Shown: one piece after another, positions 1 to 8,112 of the stretch
Layout: each line of letters begins with the position of its first letter
Position numbering within the stretch: the first letter of the stretch is position 1
From: Pirellulales bacterium
GTDB taxonomy: Bacteria; Planctomycetota; Planctomycetia; Pirellulales; JAEUIK01
Reading direction: 5' to 3'
DNA length: 41,320 nucleotides
NCBI GenBank assembly: GCA_019745975.1
Contig: JAIESQ010000070.1
Span: 1-41,320 of the forward strand
Position numbers and translations under genes: made by a program
Notes under the pieces: model-generated
The model's database searches: none
Told to the model about the DNA's origin: nothing
The model's input: the letters and a program-made list of their open reading frames with translations, nothing else

Positions 1-2
1 TG

Positions 3-89
3 TCTCGCAACCGCAGCATGAAGGGAGAGCCGTTTTTCATGGAATACCAGTTACCGACGATTTCTCAGAAAGTGCAGAGAACAAAATGA
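3..89 (+). CDS. C-terminal end of an unidentified upstream gene (partial)
   Basis: A reading frame is open from the window edge and ends at a TGA that overlaps the ATG of the primase-polymerase gene (ATGA at 86-89). That arrangement is typical of translationally coupled genes, which is the main reason to list it. The visible tail of about 28 residues (ending QKVQRTK) is basic and matches no family I recognise. In mobile elements of this kind the gene before the replication protein is often a small DNA-binding protein, but nothing here proves that. The primase-polymerase frame is also open to the edge, so this could be only a shadow. Confidence 0.3.
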   Translation, partial: SRNRSMKGEPFFMEYQLPTISQKVQRTK

Positions 90-2359
90 AATCGAACGAA
101 GATTATGCATTGCTGTATGCAAAAACAGGCTGGCGAGTGCTCCCTGTCCATGCCTTCGCCGACGGACTCTGTACCTGCGATGACGAGCAGTGCCATTCGC
201 CAGCGAAACACCCGATCACGACGAACGGCTGCAAGGACGCCACGACCGACGTTGAGACGATCAATCGTTGGTGGCGGGAGACTAACGGCATGGCCAACGT
301 CGCCATTGCTACCGGCAACGGTTTGCTCGTGCTTGATGTGGACGCCAAGAGCGATGGGCTTAGTTCGCTCGCCGAATTGGAGCGGGCGAATGGAACATTG
401 CCGCTGACGCCGATGGTCGAGACGGGTGGGGGTGGCAGGCACTACTTTTTTTCGTGTCCAGCCGAAACGTCAATCGGCAATCGTGCCGCAATCGTGCAGG
501 GCATCGATGTGCGCGGGGAAGGTGGATACGTGGTCGCACCACCGTCGCTTCATGCCAGCGGATCCCAGTACCGTTGGGCGACCCCCGATGATACGCCGTT
601 GGCACAAGTCCCGTATTGGTTGCTTGAATTGCTGGCGAAACCACGTACGCCTTCCAACAACGGCGCGGTAGTTTCGACAAAGTTGCTGACCGTGCCCCAT
701 GATTTGGTCAGTGATCCGGGAACGCCGGAAGGTCAACGACATACTCGGCTTTGTCAGTTGGTTGGGGTTCACCTCGCTCGTGGCGAAGCAGCCGAGGACG
801 TGTTGGCTTTGGCATTGGCATGGTCTGAGCGTTGTCAACCGCCAATCGACTTCGCCGACGTTCATCGTGTCGTGAACGATCTGAGCGCAATGAAGCCGTT
901 GGCGGCTGACGAACACGACGAGGCAATCGAAAGCATTCCTCTGCCCGAGGCGCGTGCATGGCCGGCGCTGGGCAACGATGCGTTGCACGGATTGGCGGGT
1001 GAGGTTGTGCGAACGATTGAGCCGCACACCGAAGCCGATGCGGTTGCCATCTTGGTTTCATTGCTGGTCAGCGTCGGCAACTACGTTGGCAGGCGGGCGT
1101 GGTATCGAGTCGAGGGGGATCGGCATCACGCGAATCTGTTTGCGTGCTTGGTTGGCGATTCGAGCAAGGCCCGTAAAGGCACCAGCCTGGGGCGGACGTT
1201 GACCCTTTGGGACGACCGCAATGAGTGGAAAGAAAAGCGGATCGTCAACGGGTTAAGCAGCGGAGAGGGCCTGAAGTGGGCGGTGCGGGACGCGATCGAA
1301 GCGACTGAGCCCGTCAAAGAAAAGGGCAAGGTGGTAGGCTACCAGAATGTAATCAAAGACCCTGGCGTCGATGACAAAAGACTACTGGTGGTCGAAAGCG
1401 AATTTGCCCAAGTGCTGAAAGTCGCCCAGCGGGAAGGCAATACGGTGTCGCCCGTGCTGCGGCAAGCATGGGATAGTGGCACGCTTCGTACCCTCACGCG
1501 AAACGATCCGGCGGTCGCTACCGACGCTCATATCAGCGTGCTCGGTCACATCACGCGCCACGAACTTGAGCGGTTGCTATCCGCGACCGATTGTTCCAAC
1601 GGTTTCGCAAATCGCTTTCTATGGGTGGCCGTGAAACGTAGCAAACTTTTGCCAGACGGCGGTGGGAGGATCGATCTGTCATCGCTACGGGAACGATTGA
1701 GCAAGGCATTGTGCGTCACTGGCGAAATGAGTCGCAGCCCTGCCTGTCGCGATCTATGGCATTCGCTTTACCCGAAACTCTCGGGGGATCGTCCGGGAAT
1801 ATGGGGGGCTGTCACCAGCCGAGCCGAAGCACAGACGCTACGGCTGAGCATGGTATACGCCTTGCTTGACGGCACCACGACGATTGACGAGCCGCACCTG
1901 CGGGCGGCTCATGCCGTCTGGAAATATGCCGAGGCATCCGCACGGCTTCTGTTCGACGACGCCGACGCACTGGCACCGCTGGAGCAGGCGATCTTGGAAA
2001 AAGTCACCGCAACGCCAGGCATCAATCGCAAGGGGTTGCACAAGGCTCTCGGCGGACATGTGCCAGCACGCTCGATGGTCGATTCGTTGGGTAAACTCGT
2101 GGCACTTGGCAAAGCACGGGCTGAGACGGTCAGTACCGGCGGGCGTCCAAGCGAATGCTGGTATCCGGTCGTCGCAACGGCAGCCGTCATTGCGACGCAG
2201 CGAGCAAACGAACAATCGCTATCGCTTGCATTGCCGATTGTTGACCCTTCGCCAACCGACAATGGCACAGAGGCCAAGGATCGTTCGTTCGCTCGGTCGG
2301 TGTCGAGCACCGAGGTGTTGACTGAAGAAGAGTTCGATGCCGAGATCGCGGCAATGTAA
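86..2359 (+). CDS. Primase-polymerase / DUF3987 replication protein of a mobile element
   Basis: A 757-residue fusion. The N-terminal part (about 1-190) is a bifunctional DNA primase/polymerase (prim-pol) domain: a Cys-rich stretch followed by KHP (41-43), the metal-binding DVD (84-86), TGGGGRHYFF (113-122) and GIDVRGEGGYVVAPPS (139-154). Residues from about 300 resemble DUF3987 helicase-like proteins, with a P-loop-like GDSSKARKGTS (357-367) and the hydrophobic-acidic stretch LLVVESEF. The tail (about 635-705) looks like a winged helix. Such proteins start replication of phages, plasmids and integrative elements. The gene points at the 3' end of tRNA-Lys, and its base composition appears less G+C rich than that of its neighbours, which suggests transfer. 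The frame is open to the window edge but has no start codon before 86, so 86 is preferred, supported by the ATGA overlap. No integrase is in view. Confidence 0.85.
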   Translation: MKSNEDYALLYAKTGWRVLPVHAFADGLCTCDDEQCHSPAKHPITTNGCKDATTDVETINRWWRETNGMANVAIATGNGLLVLDVDAKSDGLSSLAELERANGTLPLTPMVETGGGGRHYFFSCPAETSIGNRAAIVQGIDVRGEGGYVVAPPSLHASGSQYRWATPDDTPLAQVPYWLLELLAKPRTPSNNGAVVSTKLLTVPHDLVSDPGTPEGQRHTRLCQLVGVHLARGEAAEDVLALALAWSERCQPPIDFADVHRVVNDLSAMKPLAADEHDEAIESIPLPEARAWPALGNDALHGLAGEVVRTIEPHTEADAVAILVSLLVSVGNYVGRRAWYRVEGDRHHANLFACLVGDSSKARKGTSLGRTLTLWDDRNEWKEKRIVNGLSSGEGLKWAVRDAIEATEPVKEKGKVVGYQNVIKDPGVDDKRLLVVESEFAQVLKVAQREGNTVSPVLRQAWDSGTLRTLTRNDPAVATDAHISVLGHITRHELERLLSATDCSNGFANRFLWVAVKRSKLLPDGGGRIDLSSLRERLSKALCVTGEMSRSPACRDLWHSLYPKLSGDRPGIWGAVTSRAEAQTLRLSMVYALLDGTTTIDEPHLRAAHAVWKYAEASARLLFDDADALAPLEQAILEKVTATPGINRKGLHKALGGHVPARSMVDSLGKLVALGKARAETVSTGGRPSECWYPVVATAAVIATQRANEQSLSLALPIVDPSPTDNGTEAKDRSFARSVSSTEVLTEEEFDAEIAAM

Positions 2360-2529
2360 TCGGTGGCGGGGACGGGGTGCGTTGCGAACGCCAAGCAGCC
2401 ACTCCGCCTCTGTTTTTTTGTTTGCCTATGGAAGCCTCAAGCGTACACTTCCACCGCATGGCGATGGTTGGGCCATTCGTTAGGCCAGGGCTGAACCGGA
2501 GTAAGCAGGTTTTAGCGTTGATGGAAATG

Positions 2530-2568
2530 AAAAAACCGCTTGCTAAGCCTTGCTTAGCAAACGGTTTT
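2530..2568 (-). terminator. Rho-independent terminator of tRNA-Lys
   Basis: On the minus strand, just after the tRNA 3' end, AAAACCG and TTGCTAAG pair with CTTAGCAA and CGGTTTT around a short loop, with one mismatch in the stem. The stem is followed by a run of six T (2530-2535 read on the minus strand). It would end the tRNA transcript and also shield the tRNA from the convergent element gene. Confidence 0.75.
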
Positions 2569-2573
2569 ACAGG

Positions 2574-2646
2574 TGCCCCCTGATGGACTCGAACCATCAA
2601 CCCTCTGATTAAGAGTCAGATGCTCTGCCAATTGAGCTAAGGGGGC
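2574..2646 (-). tRNA. tRNA-Lys, anticodon CUU
   Basis: A complete 73-nt cloverleaf. The acceptor arms GCCCCCT (2646-2640) and AGGGGGC (2581-2575) pair fully, with discriminator A at 2574. The D-arm begins TAGCTCAATTGGCAGAGC. The anticodon stem TCTGA/TCAGA encloses the loop CTCTTAA, giving anticodon CTT (reads AAG, lysine). The T-arm GATGG-TTCGAGT-CCATC is canonical. CCA is not encoded: ACC is followed by T. The 3' end faces the primase-polymerase gene, as expected if the tRNA served as an integration site. Confidence 0.96.
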
Positions 2647-2917
2647 AACGCAATCGTCAACCAGCGCAGCGTGGCCACGCCAATCCGGGCGATCGCGAAC
2701 GTCCATCGTATCGACTCACCGCGCTGGGGCAAGAGCCGACGAGGCGTTTTCGGAAGTCTAAGGACACAGCCGCTTTGTGCTGGGTTCACTTTGAGCCGCC
2801 GGCAAGTTGCTTGCCGCGCCCGCGCCACTGCGGGTAACGTGAGATCCGCGCATGCGGCAACATTTCGCAGGCAACGGCGCCGCGCGCGAGCAACACCGAC
2901 ATCGGGCGACTCCGAAG

Positions 2918-3628
2918 ATGTCCACGGTAGCTTTCAACCGCCAGCAGAGCCGCGACGTCGACCGCCGCGCGATCGAAGAGTTTGGCATGAGCGGCCTGGT
3001 TTTGATGGAGAACGCGGGGCGGGGTGTTGTCGATTTACTCGTGGCGTTGGGCATGGCCGGACCGGTGCTCGTGGCGTGCGGCCGGGGAAACAACGCCGGC
3101 GATGGCTTTGTAATCGCGCGGCATCTCGACTTGCGCGGCTACCAAGTGCGCGTGGCGTTGTGCGGCGCGCCGGTCGACTTCACGCCCGACGCCAGGGCGA
3201 ACCACGAGATCCTGCAACGTGCGGGCGTGTCAATGACGAGCCTAGTCGAAGCGGATGGCGCGCCCATGGATCGCCAGGTCGCGGGCGACGCCCTGCGCGC
3301 GTTGGTGGCGGGCACAAGCTGGTTAGTCGACGCGCTCCTGGGCACGGGCGCGCGGGGCGAACCGCGGCCGCCGCTCGACACGGTGATCGAAACGCTCAAC
3401 GCGGCCGGTGCGCCGATCCTGGCGATCGACGTCCCCAGCGGCTTGGACTGCGACACAGGGATCGCGGCGCGGAACACGATTCGCGCGACGCATACGGCGA
3501 CCTTTGTCGCCAAGAAGATCGGCTTTCTGGCGGCTGGCTCGGAGCGATTCACCGGTCAGGTGCACGTTCTCGACATCGGCGCGCCGCGGCGGCTGATCGA
3601 CGAGGTGCTGCGTGCTACGCGCCGCTAA
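2918..3628 (+). CDS. nnrE: NAD(P)H-hydrate epimerase
   Basis: Single-domain YjeF_N protein of 236 residues. It interconverts the R and S forms of hydrated NAD(P)H so that the partner dehydratase can repair them. Family motifs are all present: MENAGRG (30-36), CGRGNNAGDG (54-63, nucleotide-binding loop), VDALLGTGARGEPR (137-150) and AIDVPSGLDCDTG (169-181). The ATG at 2918 is chosen because homology begins a few residues later; a start at 2852 would add 22 Arg/His-rich residues that do not look coding. The ADP/ATP-dependent dehydratase domain (YjeF_C), fused in E. coli, is absent and must be encoded elsewhere if the pathway is complete. The gene is not clearly in an operon. Confidence 0.9.
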   Translation: MSTVAFNRQQSRDVDRRAIEEFGMSGLVLMENAGRGVVDLLVALGMAGPVLVACGRGNNAGDGFVIARHLDLRGYQVRVALCGAPVDFTPDARANHEILQRAGVSMTSLVEADGAPMDRQVAGDALRALVAGTSWLVDALLGTGARGEPRPPLDTVIETLNAAGAPILAIDVPSGLDCDTGIAARNTIRATHTATFVAKKIGFLAAGSERFTGQVHVLDIGAPRRLIDEVLRATRR

Positions 3629-3666
3629 GCCGCCGCGGGGTCAACTGTCATGCCGGCAAACGCGCG

Positions 3667-4797
3667 TCAATCAGGCGACGTGCTTTGGGGCGTCGTGTCA
3701 CTGGGCGTTGTATCGCTTGGGGGAGAATTGTTGGGCGATGAAGTGTCGGTTGGCGCGGCGGCGCCAGGCGTGCCTAAGGCACGCTCAAGTAGTTGTTCGA
3801 TGCGTGCTAGTCGGCGATCCAATTCATCGAGCCGGCGCTGCAAGGCGTCGAGTTGATGGTCGTCGGCGGCCGGCTTGGCGACTTCGCGCGCCGGCGGCGC
3901 TGCGCCCGCGGGACTCGCGCCGGGAAGCACGATCCGCTTGTGCCGCAAGGCGCCATCCCAGAAATAGCCCAGCTCGAGCGGGCGACCTGGTCCAGTCGCG
4001 GCAACGCGCCGCGCGAGGTCGAGCGGGTCGGCCACCGGCGCATCGTCGAGCGTGAGAATGACGGCGCCGACGGGCAATTCGGCTTCTGCTGCCGCCGAGC
4101 CGGCGAAGACCTCGGCCACGAGCGCGCCGCGCGTGTCGCTCAAGTCGAGCTTCGCGCGCGTGGCTTCGTCGACGGCGACCGCGCGCACACCCAACAGCCG
4201 ACGAGGGACCGCCTGCGCGGGTTGACCTGCATCACCTGGTGGCGCGCCCGGTTTGTCGACGGTGGGGGGCTTGCGCGGTTCGGGTCGCCGACCAAGCGTG
4301 GCAGTCAGGCAGATTTGGACATTGCCACGCATCACATCGAACTCGACTTTGTCGCCAGCGGCAAATCGATGGATTGCCTCTTCAAGATCATCAAGATCAG
4401 TGATCGGCAGTCCGGCGGCGGCGACGATCAGATCGCCTTCGCGAAAATCGGCGGCGGCCGCCGGCCCGGCAGCGACCGACTCGACGACGCGGACGCCGCG
4501 CACGCCTTCAACGTCGTCTGCGATCAGGCCCAGGTAACCAGGATCGCGCGGCGCGGCCGCTCGGTCGGCCGTTTCATCGGCGGCCGCGCGTGCTGGTGGC
4601 AACGTGCGTTCGAGCTCTTCGAGAGCCGGCTGGGCGAGTGCCAGCGAGCTGGCACAACTCCATGCAAGAACGAAGCTGGGGAGCATTACGCTCCACGGTC
4701 GCCGCGGCAATGTGTCGAAGTCGTCGTAGGCGTCTTGCAACAATCCGCTTAATACCCAGTCGATCCGCGATCTGACAAGATTGCGTCGGCGAAACAT
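3667..4797 (-). CDS. Exported protein with two PDZ domains
   Basis: About 376 residues from the ATG at 4797, which has a Shine-Dalgarno-like AGGTGG upstream. A hydrophobic segment ending SLALAQ, about 40-57 residues in, looks like a signal peptide or membrane anchor; an internal ATG at 4686 with GGAG in front would give a more conventional signal peptide. Two PDZ modules follow: one around GYLGLIADDVEGVRGVRV...GDLIVAA and one around LLGVRAVAVDEATRAKLDL...GAVILTLDDAPV. A short coiled coil (DALQRRLDELDRRLARIEQLL) and a Ser/Thr/Pro-rich tail end the protein. There is no protease domain, so it is not a DegP/HtrA enzyme. It probably acts as a scaffold or peptide-binding protein in the periplasm; partners are unknown. 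It is divergent from the GNAT gene. Confidence 0.8.
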   Translation of the reverse strand: MFRRRNLVRSRIDWVLSGLLQDAYDDFDTLPRRPWSVMLPSFVLAWSCASSLALAQPALEELERTLPPARAAADETADRAAAPRDPGYLGLIADDVEGVRGVRVVESVAAGPAAAADFREGDLIVAAAGLPITDLDDLEEAIHRFAAGDKVEFDVMRGNVQICLTATLGRRPEPRKPPTVDKPGAPPGDAGQPAQAVPRRLLGVRAVAVDEATRAKLDLSDTRGALVAEVFAGSAAAEAELPVGAVILTLDDAPVADPLDLARRVAATGPGRPLELGYFWDGALRHKRIVLPGASPAGAAPPAREVAKPAADDHQLDALQRRLDELDRRLARIEQLLERALGTPGAAAPTDTSSPNNSPPSDTTPSDTTPQSTSPD

Positions 4798-4836
4798 GGG
4801 CGCTTCCACCTAGTGCCGTTGGCCCGCTGGTCTCAA

Positions 4837-4842
4837 TATAAT
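4837..4842 (+). promoter_or_regulatory. Candidate -10 element for the GNAT gene
   Basis: TATAAT lies in the divergent gap between the PDZ and GNAT genes, about 90 bp before the GNAT start. No convincing -35 sits at standard spacing. The overlapping minus-strand sequence TATATT could serve the PDZ gene. Confidence 0.35.
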
Positions 4843-4929
4843 CGCGTCGCCACTTGGAGAAACTACCAACGGCAGCTCCGGGCGCTAATCGCTGGCGAAG
4901 CGATCGGATCGCGTTGAAACTTAGGTACC

Positions 4930-5889
4930 TTGGCGATGTCACCGGAAGTCGTGGCTTGCCCCGCGCATTTGCAGCGTACGGCCCTGGAATGCCTGTTTGG
5001 CGACTGGGTGCCGAATTTGCGCCACGACCAGGTGGCCTTCCTGCTCGATACGGCCCGCGACGGCGGGTTGGACAATCTGTTGGCCGTTGTGAGCGATGGC
5101 CAGCTCGCCGGGGCGGTGCTTGGGCGGCCGCTCGGAGGCCACGCGGCATTGGTTTGGCCGCCGCGACTCACAACTGGCAAGACAATCGAACGGATTGGCG
5201 GGGATCGCATCGAGGCGGGTCGCACAATCGACCAGTTGCTCTGCTCGGCCTTGCTTACCCAACTTCTCCAGCGATTGCGCACGGCGGGAGCTGTCCTGGT
5301 GCAGGCGTTGTTGACTCCCGGCGCCGCCAACGACGAAGCGCTGTTGTCGAACGCCGGCTTTAGCCTGCTGGCCGATCTTGATTACATGGTGGGCTTCAAT
5401 CGGCTGGCGCCTGACGATTCGTCCCCACTGGTGTTCGAAGCCTACGCGCCACGGTCGCACACTCGCTTCAAGCAGCTTGTCGAGCGGACGTACGAAGGGA
5501 GTCTCGATTGTCCGGCATTGGACGGTTTGCGCGATGTCGACGACGTGCTGGCAGGGTATCGCGTCACGGGACGATTTGATCCGCGCCATTGGCTGTTGGC
5601 GCACGTCGAGGGCGTCGACTTGGGCTGCCTGGTGTTGGCCGACGATCCGCGGCTCGACCAATGGGAGCTGATTTACATGGGGCTCGTGCCCGAGGCGCGC
5701 GGCCGCCGCTGGGGGCGGTTACTCGTCGCGCACGCACAACGGCTGTCTGCGCGCGCCGGACGTAAGCGGATGATGTTATCGGTCGATCGGGCCAACGCAC
5801 CAGCGGTGCGCACGTACACTCATCTGGGTTTCGTGCGCTGTGACGAACGGCGGGTGATGTTTCGCACGTTGGCAGATCGCAAGAATTGA
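4930..5889 (+). CDS. Tandem GNAT-family N-acetyltransferase
   Basis: 319 residues if the TTG at 4930 is used; the ATG at 4936 is a near-equal alternative. The C-terminal half is a clear GNAT fold: strand ELIYMGLVPEARG, then the acetyl-CoA pyrophosphate-binding RGRRWGRLL loop, then the closing NAPAVRTYTHLGFVRCDERRVMF. The N-terminal half (about 10-150) has the same secondary-structure pattern but a weaker acetyl-CoA motif, giving a double-GNAT layout like that of mycothiol synthase MshD. Mycothiol itself is not expected in planctomycetes, so the substrate is unknown. The gene stands alone between a divergent PDZ gene and a long non-coding stretch. Confidence 0.8.
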   Translation: MAMSPEVVACPAHLQRTALECLFGDWVPNLRHDQVAFLLDTARDGGLDNLLAVVSDGQLAGAVLGRPLGGHAALVWPPRLTTGKTIERIGGDRIEAGRTIDQLLCSALLTQLLQRLRTAGAVLVQALLTPGAANDEALLSNAGFSLLADLDYMVGFNRLAPDDSSPLVFEAYAPRSHTRFKQLVERTYEGSLDCPALDGLRDVDDVLAGYRVTGRFDPRHWLLAHVEGVDLGCLVLADDPRLDQWELIYMGLVPEARGRRWGRLLVAHAQRLSARAGRKRMMLSVDRANAPAVRTYTHLGFVRCDERRVMFRTLADRKN

Positions 5890-6167
5890 GTTTTGGCCGC
5901 GCGCGGCGCCTCGCGACGGCGTAATTCGGCCAATTTGCGCACGCCCGGCAGCTTCGGTCGTGGTAGTTTGGAAGCGCGTGCTCGTACAGATTGTGTCGCG
6001 GATGTCATCGCGCCTCGCGAGACGACAAGTTGTTCACGCCGATCGACAGCGGCGCCAAAAAAATCTTCGGCGCGCGCCGCGGAACGCAGGGGGCGATGCC
6101 GTATGAAATTACGATGAAGGGCCAAGCGCTATGTCGCGCTGCGGCGCGCGGGTTCGTTTTTTTTGCT

Positions 6168-6195
6168 TTGACAGCGGTGCTAGCAGGCGTACAAT
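6168..6195 (+). promoter_or_regulatory. Strong sigma-70-type promoter
   Basis: A perfect -35 TTGACA (6168-6173) and a near-perfect -10 TACAAT (6190-6195) are separated by 16 bp. This is the best promoter match noticed in the window. Transcription would start near 6202, about 330 bp before the DnaA-like gene, leaving a long leader or a separate RNA. Confidence 0.7.
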
Positions 6196-6201
6196 CCCCT
6201 C

Positions 6202-6420
6202 TCTCGCAGCGAACGCCGATCGCGTTGACCAAGGCAGAACCGGGGCAGAAAACCTGGCGAATTTGCCAACGCGGTTCGCTTGATCGAGATTGCGAATGCC
6301 AGGGCCCGAGATGCCCTCCATGCTCGGGTCCGCACCAGGAATGGATTGTCCGTGGTCAGAGTTGCGGCGGCAAAGCAGTCCGCCGACGGCCTCTGAGAAT
6401 CGCCAGTAGCCGCACGTAAG
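6202..6420 (+). ncRNA. Structured leader or small RNA before the DnaA paralogue
   Basis: This stretch follows the strong promoter and has no convincing ORF. Near the predicted 5' end, GCGAAC (6209-6214) and CGCGTTG (6221-6227) pair exactly with CAACGCG (6267-6273) and GTTCGC (6274-6279), a 13-bp helix with a six-base bulge. A second hairpin, CCCGAG/CTCGGG (6305-6310/6323-6328), follows. No clear terminator separates it from the DnaA-like gene, so a regulatory 5' leader is as likely as a free RNA. I do not recognise it as 6S, SRP, RNase P or tmRNA. The rest of the 5890-6530 gap shows nothing I can support. The RNA ends are guesses. Confidence 0.35.
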
Positions 6421-6530
6421 CGGAATCAGCTCTCGAACAGCAGGGCCAGCCCATCCAGAACAGCGCCGCTGCCGCGCGCTCGCTGGCTGGCGGTCCGCGC
6501 ACGACGCGCCGACTTAGGACGAAGCAGGAC

Positions 6531-8081
6531 GTGAAGCTCAGCGATAGGGAAATCGTGACCGCCTTGCGTGCGGCGCTGGCTCAACGGATGGGCCCCCAGC
6601 GGCTGGCGCTGTGGTTTGGCGCCGAGACAGCGCTGGCGCTCAACGGCGATCGGCTGTTGGTGTTGACCCCCAGCCCCTTCTTTCAGGAATGGCTGCGGCG
6701 CAACTTTCGCGCGGAGCTGCAAGCAATCGCGGCCGAAGTCATCGGCCGATCGGTCGCGATCGAGTTTACCGTGGCGACGGGCGCCGACGACGCAGTCCCG
6801 CTGGTGGCGGCCGAAGATCAACAGTCAGCGACGGCCGTGGATGCGACCGGGCACGATCCACGGCCTGCGACCGCGCCGCCGGGGCTGCCGAGGGGGGAGT
6901 CCAATGAACGAGTCACCGATCCGCTGGCCGCGGGGCCAACGGCCGCCACGATGTTCACGATGGCGGTTGCCGGCGCGGTCTCGGCGGCGGGTTCCGGGAC
7001 GCTCAAGCACGCTACGGATGGAGCGGGCCAACGCCCACGGCGCGGGCGGCGTTTCGCGCGGCTCGAGCAGTTTGCCGCCGGTCAGGTGAATCGACTGGCA
7101 CTCACCGCCGCACAGACCGTTGCCGCGCAACTCGGAACCTGGAGCCCGCTCACGTTGCACGGGCCGCCGGGGGTTGGCAAGACCCACTTGCTCGAAGGCA
7201 TCTGGTCGACGGTCAAGGAGCGCCGACCAGAGACAGCGGCCATCTACTTGACTGCTGAGCAGTTCACCACGTCATTTCTCGAAGCGCTGCGCGGGAGCGG
7301 CTTGCCGAGTTTTCGCCGCAAGTATCGCGGCGTCGACCTGCTGATCATCGACGACATCCAGTTTTTCGTCGGCAAGCGGGCGACGGTCCTCGAATTGCTG
7401 CACACGATGAACACGCTCGTCGACGAAGGGCGGCAGGTCGTGTTGGCCGCCGACCGCCCGGTACAGGAACTAACCGAATTGGGGCCCGATGTCGTGCAGC
7501 GACTCACCGGCGGCATGCTCTGCCGGCTCGACCCGCCCGATATCGAAGCGCGGCTGGCGATCGTGCGGCACTTGAGCGGTCAATTGAACCTGTCGCTGCC
7601 TTCCGAAGTCGAAGAGCTGCTCGCAGCGCGTTTGACGCAGGGCGCACGGGAAATCTCCGGCGCGCTGAAGCGTCTGGCCGTCGCGCAGTTGGCGCACGGT
7701 GGGGCGATCACGCTGGAAGTCGCCCAGCAAGTGCTCGTCGATCAATTGCGGCAGACACCGCGAACGGTTCGCCTGCCCGAAATCGAGCGGGCGGTGTGCG
7801 ACCTGTTCGGACTCGATGCCAAACGGTTGCAGACGGGTGGCCGCGCCCGCCAGATCAGCGGCCCACGGGCGCTGGCGATGTGGCTGGCCCGCAAGTACAC
7901 CCGCGCGGCGCTGAGTGAGATCGGCGAGTATTTTGGCTGCCGGAGCCACACGACGGTGATCTCGGCTGAGCGCAAAGTGGGCGCTTGGCTGGCGAATCAC
8001 GAAGAGCTCGGCATGGCCGACGGCACGTGCCTGGTCGAGGACGCGCTGCGACGGATCGAGCGCAAACTGGCCGTGGGCTGA
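6531..8081 (+). CDS. DnaA-family replication initiator paralogue
   Basis: 516 residues from a GTG with AGGA-type sequences upstream. Full DnaA architecture: domain I (about 1-80, MGPQRLALWFG...LTPSPFFQEWLRRNF); a long low-complexity linker (about 85-170); AAA+ domain III with Walker A GPPGVGKTH (211-219), Walker B LLIIDD (270-275), probable arginine finger R324 and sensor-II arginine R373; and domain IV (about 410-516). The DNA-recognition motif reads RSHTTV (471-476) where canonical DnaA has R-D-H-(S/T)-T-V, so the Asp equivalent to E. coli D433 is Ser. The minor-groove Arg (E. coli R399) is kept. There is no dnaN, recF, gyrB or DnaA-box cluster nearby, so this is probably not the origin locus but a second DnaA with shifted specificity, or a transcription regulator. 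The gene ends 31 bp from the convergent permease gene. Confidence 0.85.
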   Translation: MKLSDREIVTALRAALAQRMGPQRLALWFGAETALALNGDRLLVLTPSPFFQEWLRRNFRAELQAIAAEVIGRSVAIEFTVATGADDAVPLVAAEDQQSATAVDATGHDPRPATAPPGLPRGESNERVTDPLAAGPTAATMFTMAVAGAVSAAGSGTLKHATDGAGQRPRRGRRFARLEQFAAGQVNRLALTAAQTVAAQLGTWSPLTLHGPPGVGKTHLLEGIWSTVKERRPETAAIYLTAEQFTTSFLEALRGSGLPSFRRKYRGVDLLIIDDIQFFVGKRATVLELLHTMNTLVDEGRQVVLAADRPVQELTELGPDVVQRLTGGMLCRLDPPDIEARLAIVRHLSGQLNLSLPSEVEELLAARLTQGAREISGALKRLAVAQLAHGGAITLEVAQQVLVDQLRQTPRTVRLPEIERAVCDLFGLDAKRLQTGGRARQISGPRALAMWLARKYTRAALSEIGEYFGCRSHTTVISAERKVGAWLANHEELGMADGTCLVEDALRRIERKLAVG

Positions 8082-8112
8082 GATCGGCTTCGCGACGGGC
8101 GGCAGCCCGCAG

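Noticed and set aside
2800-2816. CGGCAAG-TTG-CTTGCCG hairpin upstream of nnrE
   Set aside because: Short and without a T-run or other context; compatible with chance in G+C-rich DNA.
2671-3741. 356-codon plus-strand ORF overlapping nnrE
   Set aside because: It is in another frame of the epimerase gene, extremely Arg-rich, and without domains.
4930-5889. Naming the tandem GNAT gene mshD
   Set aside because: The layout fits, but mycothiol is an actinobacterial thiol and no other mycothiol gene is present.
5893-6419. Small Arg-rich ORFs before the DnaA paralogue
   Set aside because: No ribosome-binding site or protein-like composition; the region has promoter and RNA-like features instead.
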